DNA of 38,137 nucleotides from Gemmatimonadota bacterium (GTDB lineage: Bacteria; Gemmatimonadota; Gemmatimonadetes; Gemmatimonadales; GWC2-71-9), in NCBI GenBank assembly GCA_011390645.1, contig JAABRY010000019.1, positions 1 through 38,137 of the forward strand, read 5' to 3'. Position 1 is the stretch's first letter, and each line of letters begins with the position of its first letter. Both the position numbers and the translations under genes were made by a program. Below the pieces are notes generated by a model. That model was not told the origin of the DNA and did no database searches. It was given only the letters and a program-made list of their open reading frames with translations. This document shows positions 7,976 through 15,630 of the stretch, one piece after another.

Positions 7976-7990
7976 TTATATTTGTGTCAA
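7975..7990 (-). promoter_or_regulatory. TTGACA and TATAAT hexamers upstream of the TetR gene
   Basis: On the minus strand a perfect TTGACA (7985-7990) is followed only four bases later by a perfect TATAAT (7975-7980). They cannot form one sigma-70 promoter with each other. TTGACA may instead pair with TAAATT at a 15-base spacing inside the palindrome, or TATAAT may use a weak upstream -35. Either arrangement puts the operator over the core promoter. Confidence 0.45.
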
Positions 7991-8021
7991 GGCTCGAGTG
8001 ATGGTTCGCGGCTGCTCCGCT

Positions 8022-8045
8022 CAGGGGTGAGGGGTGAGGGGGGGG
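8022..8045. repeat. heptamer array, GGGGTGA x2 with G8
   Basis: Two tandem GGGGTGA units run into a G8 tract. The array follows a short imperfect hairpin (TTCGCGGCTGCTCCGC, 8005-8020). A similar hairpin-plus-array arrangement occurs after ispH at 22319-22363. It lies between pabA and the TetR gene. Confidence 0.75.
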
Positions 8046-8066
8046 AAGTTGGCTCGGTGGAATTTC

Positions 8067-8111
8067 AAAGGTAAAAGGTGAACCGGGTCCCCCTCCCTTT
8101 CACCTTTCACG
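8067..8111. repeat. inverted pair of AAAGGTG-type heptamer arrays
   Basis: The left arm (8067-8082) holds AAAGGTA and AAAGGTG units. The right arm (8096-8111) holds two CTTTCAC units, the reverse complement. The spacer is about 13 bp of C/G-rich sequence. Base pairing gives a stem of about 12 bp without a T-tract. The right arm contains the stop codon of pabA and its last codons. Confidence 0.8.
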
Positions 8112-8705
8112 ACGCGCGGCCGCAGGCCGCCTCCCCCTCACTCCCGCCACCCACCGCCGGATCATCCCCAACCCGCCCTCCGTCAAGAGCGCCTCCGGAT
8201 GAAACTGCACCCCCTCGAGCGGCCACTGGCGGTGGCGGATCCCCATCAGCTCGCCATCGTCCTCGGACCAGGCCGTACCGACGAGCTCGGGGGGAAGCGT
8301 CGACTCGCGGACCACCAACGAGTGGTAGCGCGTGGCGTCGAAGGGGGACGGGAGTCCGGTGAAGACACCGCGCCCGTCGTGGCGTACCGGTGACGTCATG
8401 CCATGGCGGGGCGCGACCGCCCGGACCACCTCGGCCCCGAGCGCAGCGGCAATGATCTGGTGGCCGAGGCAGACACCCAGGATCGGGACCGTCGGGCCGA
8501 ATGCGCGAACCACCTCAAGCGAGAGTGGTGCCTCGGCGGGGGTACATGGTCCGGGCGACAGGACGATGCCGTGCGGCGACATCCGCTGGATCGCTTCGAT
8601 GGAGAGGTCCCGGGTACGGACGACCGCGGCGGGCGCACCAGTTTGCCGCAGGTAGTCTGCCAGGGTGTACACGAACGAGTCGTCATGATCGAGCACCAGG
8701 ATCAT
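8100..8705 (-). CDS. pabA: aminodeoxychorismate synthase, glutamine amidotransferase subunit
   Basis: A 201-residue class I glutamine amidotransferase that supplies ammonia to PabB for 4-aminobenzoate (folate) synthesis. The start motif is LVLDHDDSFVYTLADYL, then an oxyanion segment LSPGPCTPAEA. The nucleophile is C79 in GVCLGHQ and the catalytic pair is H169 and E171 in VQFHPEA. Length is normal for PabA/TrpG. The pairing with a PIKGT-type PabB favours aminodeoxychorismate over anthranilate synthesis, although PabA can serve both. Its ATG overlaps the pabB stop as ATGA. The C-terminal RER and TGA stop are encoded by the adjacent GTGAAAG heptamer array, so the natural end of the gene appears to have been replaced by repeat sequence. 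Confidence 0.93.
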   Translation of the reverse strand: MILVLDHDDSFVYTLADYLRQTGAPAAVVRTRDLSIEAIQRMSPHGIVLSPGPCTPAEAPLSLEVVRAFGPTVPILGVCLGHQIIAAALGAEVVRAVAPRHGMTSPVRHDGRGVFTGLPSPFDATRYHSLVVRESTLPPELVGTAWSEDDGELMGIRHRQWPLEGVQFHPEALLTEGGLGMIRRWVAGVRGRRPAAARRER

Positions 8706-10105
8706 GGATCCACCGAGAGTGCGGCGATGATGCCGCGCGCCTTGTCGAGGGTCTCCCGGTACTCATCCACAGGAACGGAGCGGGCGGTGATCCCCCCCCC
8801 AGCGTGGACGACCGCCGTGCGTCCCGCGAGAGTCATCGTCCGAATCGCGACACTGAGCATCATGCCACCGTCGAGCCCGAGCCAGCCGATCGCTCCGCAA
8901 TAGACGCCCCGCGCCACCGGTTCCAGTTCAGCGATCACCTCCATGGCACGAAGTTTCGGTGCGCCGGTGATCGATCCACCGGGGAAGGTGGCGTGCAGCA
9001 GGTCGAGGGCATCGCAGGCCGGTGCCAACACCGCCGTGACGGTGCTCACGAGGTGATGTACTGTCGGGTGCACTTCGGCGGCATGCAGCGCGGGAACATC
9101 GATCGAGCCTGTCTGCGCCACTCGGGCCAGGTCGTTGCGGAGGAGGTCGACGATCATCACATTCTCGGCCCGATCCTTCACGCTCGCCACGAGCTCATCG
9201 CGCAGTTGTGCATCCTCCTCCGGACAGCGGCCGCGCGGCCGGGTGCCCTTGATCGGGCGCGTCTCGATACGTCGGGTCACCGGATCATACCGCAGGAAGA
9301 GCTCCGGCGAGACGCTCAGCACCACATGTGGCGCGTGATCGAGATAGGCCGCAAGCGCAGCAGGCGTGCGGTCCCGCAGGGCCTGATAGAGCGCCAGTGC
9401 GGTACCAGGCCACTCGGCGCTGAAGCGTTGGGCGATATTGGCCTGGAAGAGATCGCCCGCGAGGATCAAGTCGACCACGCGCTGCACGGCGGCTTGATAG
9501 TGCTCCGGGGTGAAGTCGCCGTGCAGCGCTTTGGGTGCGTGGGCAAAGGCGCTGATGGGGACCTGACCATGGGCTGTGGAGGTCCCAGCCGCTGCAGGTC
9601 GCTGGGGGGGGGCATCACCGGCGATGTCGCTGAGGCGGCGCGCGAGCCGCGCCTCCGCCCGCTGGCGTGAGGCCTCACCAGTGGGGTCAATCCCCGTACT
9701 GAGTAGCCACGCCTGATCGGTGAGGTGATCCCACGCCACCACGGTGTCGTACAAACCGAGCGCGACGGCGGGCGCACCAAGGTCGTCGAGTGCAGGAGGC
9801 GGCTGGCGATCGAAAGCGCGACCGAGTTCGTAGCCGAACCATCCGATCCACCCTCCTGCAAACGGCGGCAGCTCCTCCGGATGCTCGCGAGGCTGGAGGG
9901 TCGCCCGGAGCGCCGGTTCGACCGTGGGCCAATCCTCAGGGGCGGCGTGGATGACGTGCACCGGATCCCAGGCCAGATAACTCCAGCGGCCGAGGTCGGC
10001 GTGATCCGCCACCCCCTCGAGCAGGACGGGGTAGGGATGTCCCGCGACGCGCGCGAGGAGTTCCACAGGATCAGGGGGGGGGACGAGCTGGAGTGCCCGC
10101 GTCAC
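8702..10105 (-). CDS. pabB: aminodeoxychorismate synthase component I
   Basis: 467 residues if it starts at the GTG at 10105, eleven bases after the dehydratase gene. The frame is open a further 25 codons into that gene, but with no protein-like sequence. The protein converts chorismate and ammonia to 4-amino-4-deoxychorismate. The N-terminal half is the anthranilate-synthase-I-like domain (FAGGWIGWFGYELGRAF). The C-terminal chorismate-binding domain includes DLFQANIAQRF, PIKGTRPRG (K286, the lysine that marks PabB rather than TrpE, which has Ala), KDRAENVMIVDLLRNDL, FPGGSITGAPK and GGGITARS. There is no fused PabC lyase domain and no pabC nearby. Three G/C nine-base homopolymers lie inside the gene (8792, 9604, 10074). 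Confidence 0.93.
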   Translation of the reverse strand: MTRALQLVPPPDPVELLARVAGHPYPVLLEGVADHADLGRWSYLAWDPVHVIHAAPEDWPTVEPALRATLQPREHPEELPPFAGGWIGWFGYELGRAFDRQPPPALDDLGAPAVALGLYDTVVAWDHLTDQAWLLSTGIDPTGEASRQRAEARLARRLSDIAGDAPPQRPAAAGTSTAHGQVPISAFAHAPKALHGDFTPEHYQAAVQRVVDLILAGDLFQANIAQRFSAEWPGTALALYQALRDRTPAALAAYLDHAPHVVLSVSPELFLRYDPVTRRIETRPIKGTRPRGRCPEEDAQLRDELVASVKDRAENVMIVDLLRNDLARVAQTGSIDVPALHAAEVHPTVHHLVSTVTAVLAPACDALDLLHATFPGGSITGAPKLRAMEVIAELEPVARGVYCGAIGWLGLDGGMMLSVAIRTMTLAGRTAVVHAGGGITARSVPVDEYRETLDKARGIIAALSVDP

Positions 10106-10116
10106 CCCACTGGTGT

Positions 10117-10473
10117 TCAGGGCTTGATCCACCCCTCCGCCTGTCCCTCGAGGCCTGGGAAGCCGCCGTTCGGGCGCCACTGCACCGTCGCCTCGATCCG
10201 CTCGGCGAGCTGGAGGTCCTTCTCGCTCACTCCGCCGGCCGAGTGCGTCTGCAGGCGCACCTCGACATGATCGTAATGCACGGAAAGGTCGGGGTGGTGA
10301 TTCCCCGCTTCGGCCAGGAACGCGATAGCGCCGACCACGAGTTGGGTGCTGCGCCAGCCGTCGGTCTGGTAGGTGCGGACCAGCCAGCCGTCGGTGAATT
10401 GCCAGCCCCCGCCGATGGCGGCAAGGCGTGGTGCGGCGGAGTCGGCAGTGAAGAGCGGTTCGTTGGTGCCCAT
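10117..10473 (-). CDS. pterin-4a-carbinolamine dehydratase
   Basis: 118 residues, the usual size for the PCD/DCoH family. It dehydrates 4a-hydroxytetrahydropterins. The signature runs GNHHPDLSVHYDHVEVRLQT, with H59 and H60 and with H77 in QTHSAGG, then VSEKDLQLAERIE. A GGAGG lies four bases before the ATG. In bacteria without aromatic-amino-acid hydroxylases these proteins are often linked to folate or molybdopterin metabolism. The position here, between the 6-pyruvoyl-tetrahydropterin synthase homologue and pabB, supports a folate/pterin role. No phenylalanine hydroxylase gene is present in the window. Confidence 0.93.
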   Translation of the reverse strand: MGTNEPLFTADSAAPRLAAIGGGWQFTDGWLVRTYQTDGWRSTQLVVGAIAFLAEAGNHHPDLSVHYDHVEVRLQTHSAGGVSEKDLQLAERIEATVQWRPNGGFPGLEGQAEGWIKP

Positions 10474-10501
10474 TTGTCCTCCAGGCTCGGGATGCTGGAA
10501 G

Positions 10502-11050
10502 CTAGTCCAACCGCTCGCTGTAGGTCGCCGATTGCCCGAAGGACTCCTCGACCTCGATCTCGAGGAAGGTCAGCTTCGCGCCCTCCGCAGCCAGGTCGTC
10601 GCGCACGTTGATGGCGAGCCACTCCGCGATCATCTCGGCCGTCGTGTTCGCAATCGGCATCATGGCGCAGTCCTTGGTCGGGAACTGGTAGGTCTGCACC
10701 CCGAAATATTCGACGAAGGTCATCGTGCCCTCCTCTCGGAAGGCCACCTTCGGGTTCTTCGTGGGCAGCAGCACCCGATGGTCGATCTGATCCACGTATC
10801 GTCGGACGATCCGCTTGAGGATGGCGAAGTCCACGACGAAGAGGCATTCGTCATCGATCGGTCCTTCGACGGTCACACCAATCCGGTAGTTGTGCCCATG
10901 CAGGGACTCGCAGGTGTGTCCCCGGAAGGTGATGAAATGGGCCGACGAAAAGACCAGGTAATCCTTGCTCACCGAAACGCGAAACGTCCCCACGGCCAGC
11001 TCCGAGTGCTTGATGCCTCGCGGCGCACCGTAGCGCCGCGCGACCAACAT
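10502..11050 (-). CDS. 6-pyruvoyl-tetrahydropterin synthase / QueD family enzyme with Cys-Glu active site
   Basis: 182 residues from the ATG at 11050; the open frame upstream of it is not protein-like. Zinc ligands are H38 (SSAHF), H51 and H53 (LHGHNY), and ANTTAEMIAEWL and FLEIEVEES are conserved family segments. The active-site motif is C47-E48-S-L-H-G-H. It contains both the cysteine of QueD-type enzymes (CxxxHGH) and the glutamate of PTPS-III enzymes (ExxHGH), which make 6-hydroxymethyl-dihydropterin and bypass FolB. The folate gene neighbourhood supports a FolB-bypass or dual queuosine/folate role. It heads the operon with the dehydratase, pabB and pabA. Confidence 0.88.
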   Translation of the reverse strand: MLVARRYGAPRGIKHSELAVGTFRVSVSKDYLVFSSAHFITFRGHTCESLHGHNYRIGVTVEGPIDDECLFVVDFAILKRIVRRYVDQIDHRVLLPTKNPKVAFREEGTMTFVEYFGVQTYQFPTKDCAMMPIANTTAEMIAEWLAINVRDDLAAEGAKLTFLEIEVEESFGQSATYSERLD

Positions 11051-11077
11051 ACCTCTACGTCCACGGTGAGAACAGGT

Positions 11078-11093
11078 GTCCACAGATGTGGAC
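11078..11093. promoter_or_regulatory. 16-bp palindrome in a divergent promoter region
   Basis: GTCCACAGATGTGGAC has 7-bp perfect arms around GA. It lies 28 bp upstream of the pterin/folate operon start (minus) and 112 bp upstream of the Asp-Arg repeat gene (plus), a position suited to a shared operator. The binding protein is unknown. Confidence 0.45.
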
Positions 11094-11204
11094 GCTCTGG
11101 TACTATCACCAAAACTGTATCTCTTTTTGTTGCAACGAGTTGCGTTCTGGCACGGCACTGGCACACGCATGGGGGCAACGATCGACCCTTTCTGGAGGTG
11201 TTCC

Positions 11205-11762
11205 ATGCGATTTGTTCCGTTGGCGGCCACCACTCTCGCGGCCCTTGCCCTCCTCGCGCAACCGGCCAGCGCGCAGGTATCGGCGAGGATTCTACTCGAC
11301 ATCCCGATTCTCGGAGGCAATCGTCGGCCGGCCGTCGTGCACCGCGCGCCCCCGCCGAGTCGCGTGATCGTCGTTCACGACTACAACTCGCGCCGGCATG
11401 GCAACTGGAAGAAGGACGCACGCGACTGGCGTCCGGTCACGCTGTACCTGTACGGGGGGCGCTACTACTCCAGTCCGATGCGTGGCGGCCGTCAGGTGAC
11501 GGTCTACAACTATCGCAACCAGTACTTCCAGGCGCCCCGCGATCGTGGCTGGGATCAATACCGCAATCGCTATGAGCGGGATGATTGGCGGCGCTGGAAT
11601 GATCGACGGGACGATCGTTGGGACGATCGTTGGGATGATCGCCGCGACGACCGGTGGGACGACCGCCGTGATGATCGGCGTGATGACCGTCGCGATGATC
11701 GGCGTGACGACCGCCGAGATGATCGGCGTGACGATCGATTCAATGGCAGGTCGAGGCAGTAG
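11205..11762 (+). CDS. secreted protein with Asp-Asp-Arg tetrapeptide repeats
   Basis: 185 residues from the ATG at 11205, with GGAGG six bases upstream. The signal peptide (MRFVPLAATTLAALALLAQP) probably cleaves at ASA-Q near residue 23. The middle part is rich in Tyr, Arg and Asn (VTLYLYGGRYYSS, VTVYNYRNQYFQAP). Residues 132-179 are twelve tandem tetrapeptides of the form DDR(R/W). The strictly alternating acidic and basic charges suggest a disordered, possibly polyelectrolyte or metal/polyphosphate-binding tail outside the cell. Similar Arg/Asp-rich tails occur in small secreted proteins of unknown role. It is divergent from the pterin operon. Confidence 0.75.
   Translation: MRFVPLAATTLAALALLAQPASAQVSARILLDIPILGGNRRPAVVHRAPPPSRVIVVHDYNSRRHGNWKKDARDWRPVTLYLYGGRYYSSPMRGGRQVTVYNYRNQYFQAPRDRGWDQYRNRYERDDWRRWNDRRDDRWDDRWDDRRDDRWDDRRDDRRDDRRDDRRDDRRDDRRDDRFNGRSRQ
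11598..11741 (+). repeat. twelve 12-bp tandem coding repeats (DDRR/DDRW)
   Basis: Tandem 12-base units of the pattern GAYGAYCGNYGN encode DDRR or DDRW. Synonymous differences are scattered among the units, while the amino acids stay constant apart from the R/W alternation and the end units. That suggests selection on the peptide rather than very recent duplication. The repeat is long enough to allow slippage in steps of four residues. Confidence 0.85.
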
Positions 11763-11797
11763 GTCAAGCAGCGTCGAGCAACGAATGGCGGTGGGGG

Positions 11798-11845
11798 GTG
11801 AAAGGTGACTCGGATGCGATCCATGCACCCGTTTCACCTTTCACG
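11798..11845. repeat. inverted pair of GTGAAAG heptamer arrays
   Basis: GTGAAAGGTGA (11798-11808) and TTTCACCTTTCACG (11832-11845) face each other across about 23 bp. The element fills the gap between two convergent genes (Asp-Arg repeat protein and SDR), where a bidirectional terminator would be expected. Confidence 0.82.
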
Positions 11846-11887
11846 TTCTACTGTCCGTTACCACTGTTCGCTTCGCTGCTCGCGTCG

Positions 11888-12766
11888 TTACACCGCCACG
11901 TGCTCGCCGGTGATCTCGACCTCAGGGAGGTCGCCCGTCATGCGCAGCGAGACATTCCAGAGGCGCGCGCCGATGGTCGCATCGTGCGACACCAGGGACG
12001 AGGTGGCCGGCGCCTTCTTCTTGAAATACTTGCCGGTCACGCCGTCCACCTCGGGTGAGGTGGCCAGGAAGATCGGCGTTTCGGCGCCTTCCTCCGGGGA
12101 GACCGTGAAGCGGCGCGCGATGGGCCAAAGCCAGCGCGTCCACCACCGGTTGAACCCTTCCTCGAGCAGCGCGGTGTTCACGAGGCCCGGGTGACAAGCG
12201 TTCACCGTGACGCCGGTTCCTTCGAGGCGATGGGCCAGCTCGTACGTGAACATCACGTTGGCGAGCTTCGAGCGCGCGTAGGCCCGGACGCCGCCGTAGC
12301 CCTTCGTGCTCTCCCAGTCCTCGATGTCGACGGCGCGTTGATGCGCTTCCGACGCGACGTTCACGATACGAGACGGGGCGCTCGCCCGGAGCAGGTCGAG
12401 CACGCCGTTGGTCAGGATGAAGGGGGCAAGGTGGTTGACCGCGAAGGTGGATTCGTGGTCGTCCGGTGTCATTGTGCGATAATGGAAGTGCGCCCCGGCG
12501 TTGTTGACCAGCACGTCCAGCCGCTCAGTGACCCGGTGGACTTCGGCGACCAGCGCCCGAACCTGGGCCTGCACGGCGAAATCCGCCACCAGGCACTCCA
12601 CGTTCGGGTTGCCCGTGGCGGCCTGGATGCTCGCCACGGTCGCGGCACCGCGCTGCGCATTGCGCGAGGTGATCAACACCCGGGCTCCGCGACGGGCCAG
12701 ATCCTCCGCCACGACCCGCCCGATCCCCTGATTTGCCCCCGTGACCAAACACACCTTGCCCTGCAT
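11888..12766 (-). CDS. short-chain dehydrogenase/reductase, retinol-dehydrogenase-like
   Basis: A 292-residue classical SDR using NAD(P)H on an unknown carbonyl or alcohol substrate. The cofactor motif is TGANQGIG (residues 9-16), followed by the NNAG motif, a catalytic-region serine in IVNVASEAH and YARSK. The arginine after the first beta-strand (ITSRNAQRG) favours NADP(H). The C-terminus (HPGLVNTALLEEGFNRWW, then GVTGKYFKKK) matches the RDH11-14/WW-oxidoreductase-like branch common in soil bacteria. The start ATG has GAGG five bases upstream. The gene is convergent with the secreted repeat protein and divergent from the helicase. Confidence 0.9.
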   Translation of the reverse strand: MQGKVCLVTGANQGIGRVVAEDLARRGARVLITSRNAQRGAATVASIQAATGNPNVECLVADFAVQAQVRALVAEVHRVTERLDVLVNNAGAHFHYRTMTPDDHESTFAVNHLAPFILTNGVLDLLRASAPSRIVNVASEAHQRAVDIEDWESTKGYGGVRAYARSKLANVMFTYELAHRLEGTGVTVNACHPGLVNTALLEEGFNRWWTRWLWPIARRFTVSPEEGAETPIFLATSPEVDGVTGKYFKKKAPATSSLVSHDATIGARLWNVSLRMTGDLPEVEITGEHVAV

Positions 12767-12808
12767 TCTCGCCTCAATTGGTGATAACGTCCGGGGTCAA
12801 TATAAGGC

Positions 12809-12916
12809 GTTGGTCGTCAGTCGTTGGGGGTTGGTCGTTAGGGGAGGTGGCTTGCCACGGTCGTGTCCCGGCGACCGGAAGTCCCTGACAACTCACGCCT
12901 AACGACTCACGACTCT
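12809..12916. repeat. GTTGGTC/GTCGTNR heptamer arrays in a divergent promoter region
   Basis: The left block (12809-12844) reads GTTGGTC, GTCAGTC, GTTGGGG, GTTGGTC, GTTAGGG. The right block (12888-12916) reads CTCACGC, CTAACGA, CTCACGA, CTC, which is roughly its reverse complement (TCGTTAGG against CCTAACGA). It occupies the space between the divergent SDR and helicase genes, so any helicase promoter must overlap it. Confidence 0.75.
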
Positions 12917-12924
12917 CCAGCCGC

Positions 12925-12930
12925 TATCTT
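12925..12930 (+). promoter_or_regulatory. -10 box (TATCTT) six bases before the helicase start
   Basis: TATCTT, six bases (CCTCAG), then the GTG start. No ribosome site can fit, so a leaderless mRNA is likely. No convincing -35 is seen; that position is occupied by the heptamer array. Confidence 0.45.
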
Positions 12931-12936
12931 CCTCAG

Positions 12937-15630
12937 GTGAAGCCAACCCGCGACCATTTCCTTCCGCCTGACCTCGAGGCGTATCGCCGGGCGGAGCATC
13001 CACGCGGGCGGGTGATCGTCATCGCCCCGACCCGAGCGGCATGCGAGACGATCGAGCTCGCCCTCACGACCCATATCGAAACGGTGCTGCAACGCGAGCA
13101 CGGGGCCCAGCTCGCCGAGTGGGCTGCCACCGGCAAGGCCTTTGGCATCGTCGCCGGCACCGGCACGGGCAAGACCCTCGGCATCCGGATCATCGCCGAG
13201 GGGATCCTGCAGGCGCCGCTCGCTCCGGGCGTGGTCAATCGGGAGCGCGAGGCCACACCCGACACCCCGCACTGGAATGTCGTGGTCGTCACCACCGGCA
13301 TCGCGCGACGCTGGTTGTCGGATGATCTCGTCACCGCACGCGACACGATCATCGTGGATGAGATTCACCAGACGTCCGCCGAGCTCGAACTCTGCCTCGC
13401 GCTGGGCAAGCGCACCGGTTGTCGTTTCATCTGGCTCTCGGCCACGGTGGATCCCGCCTTCTACCGGCGGTACCTCGAGAGCGACGAAGTGCTCCTCACC
13501 TCGGCCTTCGATCCCGCGAAGCGGGCCAAGGTCACGGTCGAGCCGCTCACCCCCGAGGCCTTCCTCGATGACCGTACCGTGCGGCGCTTCATCAGCGAGC
13601 GTCGTGGCGTGGCCGTCTTCCTGCCGACGCGCGCGGAAGTCGAGCGCCTCGGCGAGGGGTTGCGCGAGCGCTTCCCACGCCTCAATGCCGCGTTCTACCA
13701 CGGTGGCCAACCGATTCGTGTGATCCGCCCATTCCTTGAGGGCGACATCAGCAAGCCGTATCTCCTCGCGATGACGGCTGCCGGACAATCCGCGCTGAAT
13801 CTTCCTGAACTCGACACCGTGATCATCTATGACGCACGCTACGGCAACGTCGTGGATCGAGGGCGCAACGTCCTGCATCGACTGCACCTCGGGGCCAACG
13901 AGATCCTGCAGATGGCCGGGCGCGTGCATGGGCGGGTGGAAAACGGGCAGGTGACGATCCTCACCGAACGGCCGCTCGACTTCGCCACCCTCACCCCGGC
14001 GCCGCCCGAGTTCCAGCTGGCAGGTGACGCGGAACGGGTCGCGCTGACCTGCGCCGCGATCGGCGTGGACGCCACCGACCTTGACCTGCCGGTACCGTTG
14101 GATCGTCGGGCGTACGTCGAGGCGATCGAGCGGCTGACCTCGCGCGGCTTGGTCGACGCGGGACGTCTCACGCCCTATGGCCGAGAGGTGGAGGCGCTCC
14201 CGGTGGACCGCCCGTGGGCGGAGTTGCTCGTGCATGCTGACACCGAGCTCGTCCCGATCGTCGCTGGTGCAAGCGGCATTGATTCGCTGCACCGGATGAC
14301 CCGCGAGGAACGCGACCTGCAAGGGGTGCTGGTCAACGGGAGCGACCATCTCACGGCCTACGCGCTCCTCGCCGAGGCGGTCAACAGTTGCGGACGGATG
14401 GGCGAGGTGCATGGACTGGCGCGCCACGTCTTCGACGAGGAGGAGCTCGCGGCCTGGGCCGAGCGTCGTGGTGTACTCGTGAAAGCGATCGAAGACGGCG
14501 CGCTCGGGCTCGCGTCGGTGTATCGCTCCCTGGATCTGGCCCTGCCCAAGGTGTTGCCCCGAGTGACGCGCGAGCTGCGAGAGCGCTTCATCACCCTGGT
14601 GGCCGAGATCCAGCCCTTCACGCTCGTGCTGGACGAGCGGACCGTGGATGGTCACGATGCGCGCGTCTCCAAGACATCGGTGGCGGGCAATTGGGGCGCG
14701 GTCGCCGGCTCGCTGCGCTGGTTCGCCGATCGGTTCGGCACGGCACGGGCGAGCATCGAAGGCACCACCATTCCCCTTGAGTTGGTGCAACGCTTCGCGG
14801 CGCAGGGGGCGCCCTCCGTGGTGATCGCCGGTTACGGCACACGACAGGGACTCGCCATTGCACGCCGGTTGCAGTACGCCGGGTTCGACCTCGAAACCAC
14901 GATGGATCGGATTGCGGGGTCCGTGCCGGACGACCTGCGGGAGAGTGCGCGCGACGCACTCACCGACGCGCTGCTCGCCGGTGGGGTGGAGCATCCGTCG
15001 CGCGGCACCCTTGCGCGCGCCATGCTGCGACTCGACGAATACTGGCGGCGCAGCGGTGGCGCGCTCTCGGGTGTGGACCCCGCGTCGCGCCGGGAATTGG
15101 TCCGCGCGCAACTCGGCGATGTGACCTCATGGGAGGATTTTCAGGCCACGGCCGTCCACCTCGATGTCGACGCGCTCGTCCCACCGGCCGAACGGGCGCA
15201 TCTCGATGCGCTGCCGGCGGGCCTGCGCGTGCACGGCGACATGGCACCGCTGGAGTACGCGGTGGAGCAGGGGACGCCCGTGGTCCGCCTCCTGCTGCGC
15301 GAGGGGCAGGCGCGCCGGCTGGGCGCTGGTGACCTGCCGCCACTCGATCGCGCGCTGCGGTTCGTGGTGCGTCGGGGGGGGGAGTCCCTCGAGGCGGCCA
15401 CCATCGAGGCACTGCATGGCCTGCTGGATCGACCACGCGCGCGCAGCGATCGCCCCGGGATGGGGGGCCGCGATCGCAGTGGGCGTCCGTCTGGGGGGGG
15501 GAGAGGTGCGCCCCGCGGCGGCGGGCCGAAGGGCAAGGGCGGCGGCCCACCGGGGAAGGGCGGGGGCCCGCGACGGGGTGGCCCGGGGGGGTCGCGTGGT
15601 GGGGGGGGGAGGCGCGGCGGGCGCCGCTAG
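12937..15630 (+). CDS. HrpB-like DEAH-box ATP-dependent helicase with RGG tail
   Basis: 897 residues. Superfamily-2 helicase motifs in order are Walker A AGTGTGKT (73-80), DEIH (141-144), SAT (168-170), FLPTRAEVERL (motif IV region), AAGQSALNLPELDTVI (motif V) and QMAGRVHGR (325-333, motif VI, less canonical than QRxGRxGR). The remainder resembles the helicase-associated and C-terminal regions of HrpA/HrpB proteins. Residues after about 830 form a Gly/Arg/Pro-rich, disordered RNA-binding-like tail. DEAH proteins of this class unwind or remodel RNA; bacterial HrpB has no firmly settled role. Three nine-G tracts lie in the 3' part (15374, 15493, 15601). The TAG stop overlaps the convergent receptor gene's stop in CTAG. 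Confidence 0.88.
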   Translation: MKPTRDHFLPPDLEAYRRAEHPRGRVIVIAPTRAACETIELALTTHIETVLQREHGAQLAEWAATGKAFGIVAGTGTGKTLGIRIIAEGILQAPLAPGVVNREREATPDTPHWNVVVVTTGIARRWLSDDLVTARDTIIVDEIHQTSAELELCLALGKRTGCRFIWLSATVDPAFYRRYLESDEVLLTSAFDPAKRAKVTVEPLTPEAFLDDRTVRRFISERRGVAVFLPTRAEVERLGEGLRERFPRLNAAFYHGGQPIRVIRPFLEGDISKPYLLAMTAAGQSALNLPELDTVIIYDARYGNVVDRGRNVLHRLHLGANEILQMAGRVHGRVENGQVTILTERPLDFATLTPAPPEFQLAGDAERVALTCAAIGVDATDLDLPVPLDRRAYVEAIERLTSRGLVDAGRLTPYGREVEALPVDRPWAELLVHADTELVPIVAGASGIDSLHRMTREERDLQGVLVNGSDHLTAYALLAEAVNSCGRMGEVHGLARHVFDEEELAAWAERRGVLVKAIEDGALGLASVYRSLDLALPKVLPRVTRELRERFITLVAEIQPFTLVLDERTVDGHDARVSKTSVAGNWGAVAGSLRWFADRFGTARASIEGTTIPLELVQRFAAQGAPSVVIAGYGTRQGLAIARRLQYAGFDLETTMDRIAGSVPDDLRESARDALTDALLAGGVEHPSRGTLARAMLRLDEYWRRSGGALSGVDPASRRELVRAQLGDVTSWEDFQATAVHLDVDALVPPAERAHLDALPAGLRVHGDMAPLEYAVEQGTPVVRLLLREGQARRLGAGDLPPLDRALRFVVRRGGESLEAATIEALHGLLDRPRARSDRPGMGGRDRSGRPSGGGRGAPRGGGPKGKGGGPPGKGGGPRRGGPGGSRGGGGRRGGRR

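Noticed and set aside
11146-11170. Possible sigma-54 promoter (TGGCAC repeated at 11149 and 11160)
   Set aside because: The second element is TGGCAC rather than TTGCW, so the -24/-12 pattern is not met.
12907-15111. A 734-codon open frame on the minus strand opposite the helicase gene
   Set aside because: The plus-strand frame has a full set of helicase motifs. The antisense frame has no family motif and follows from GC-rich codon bias.
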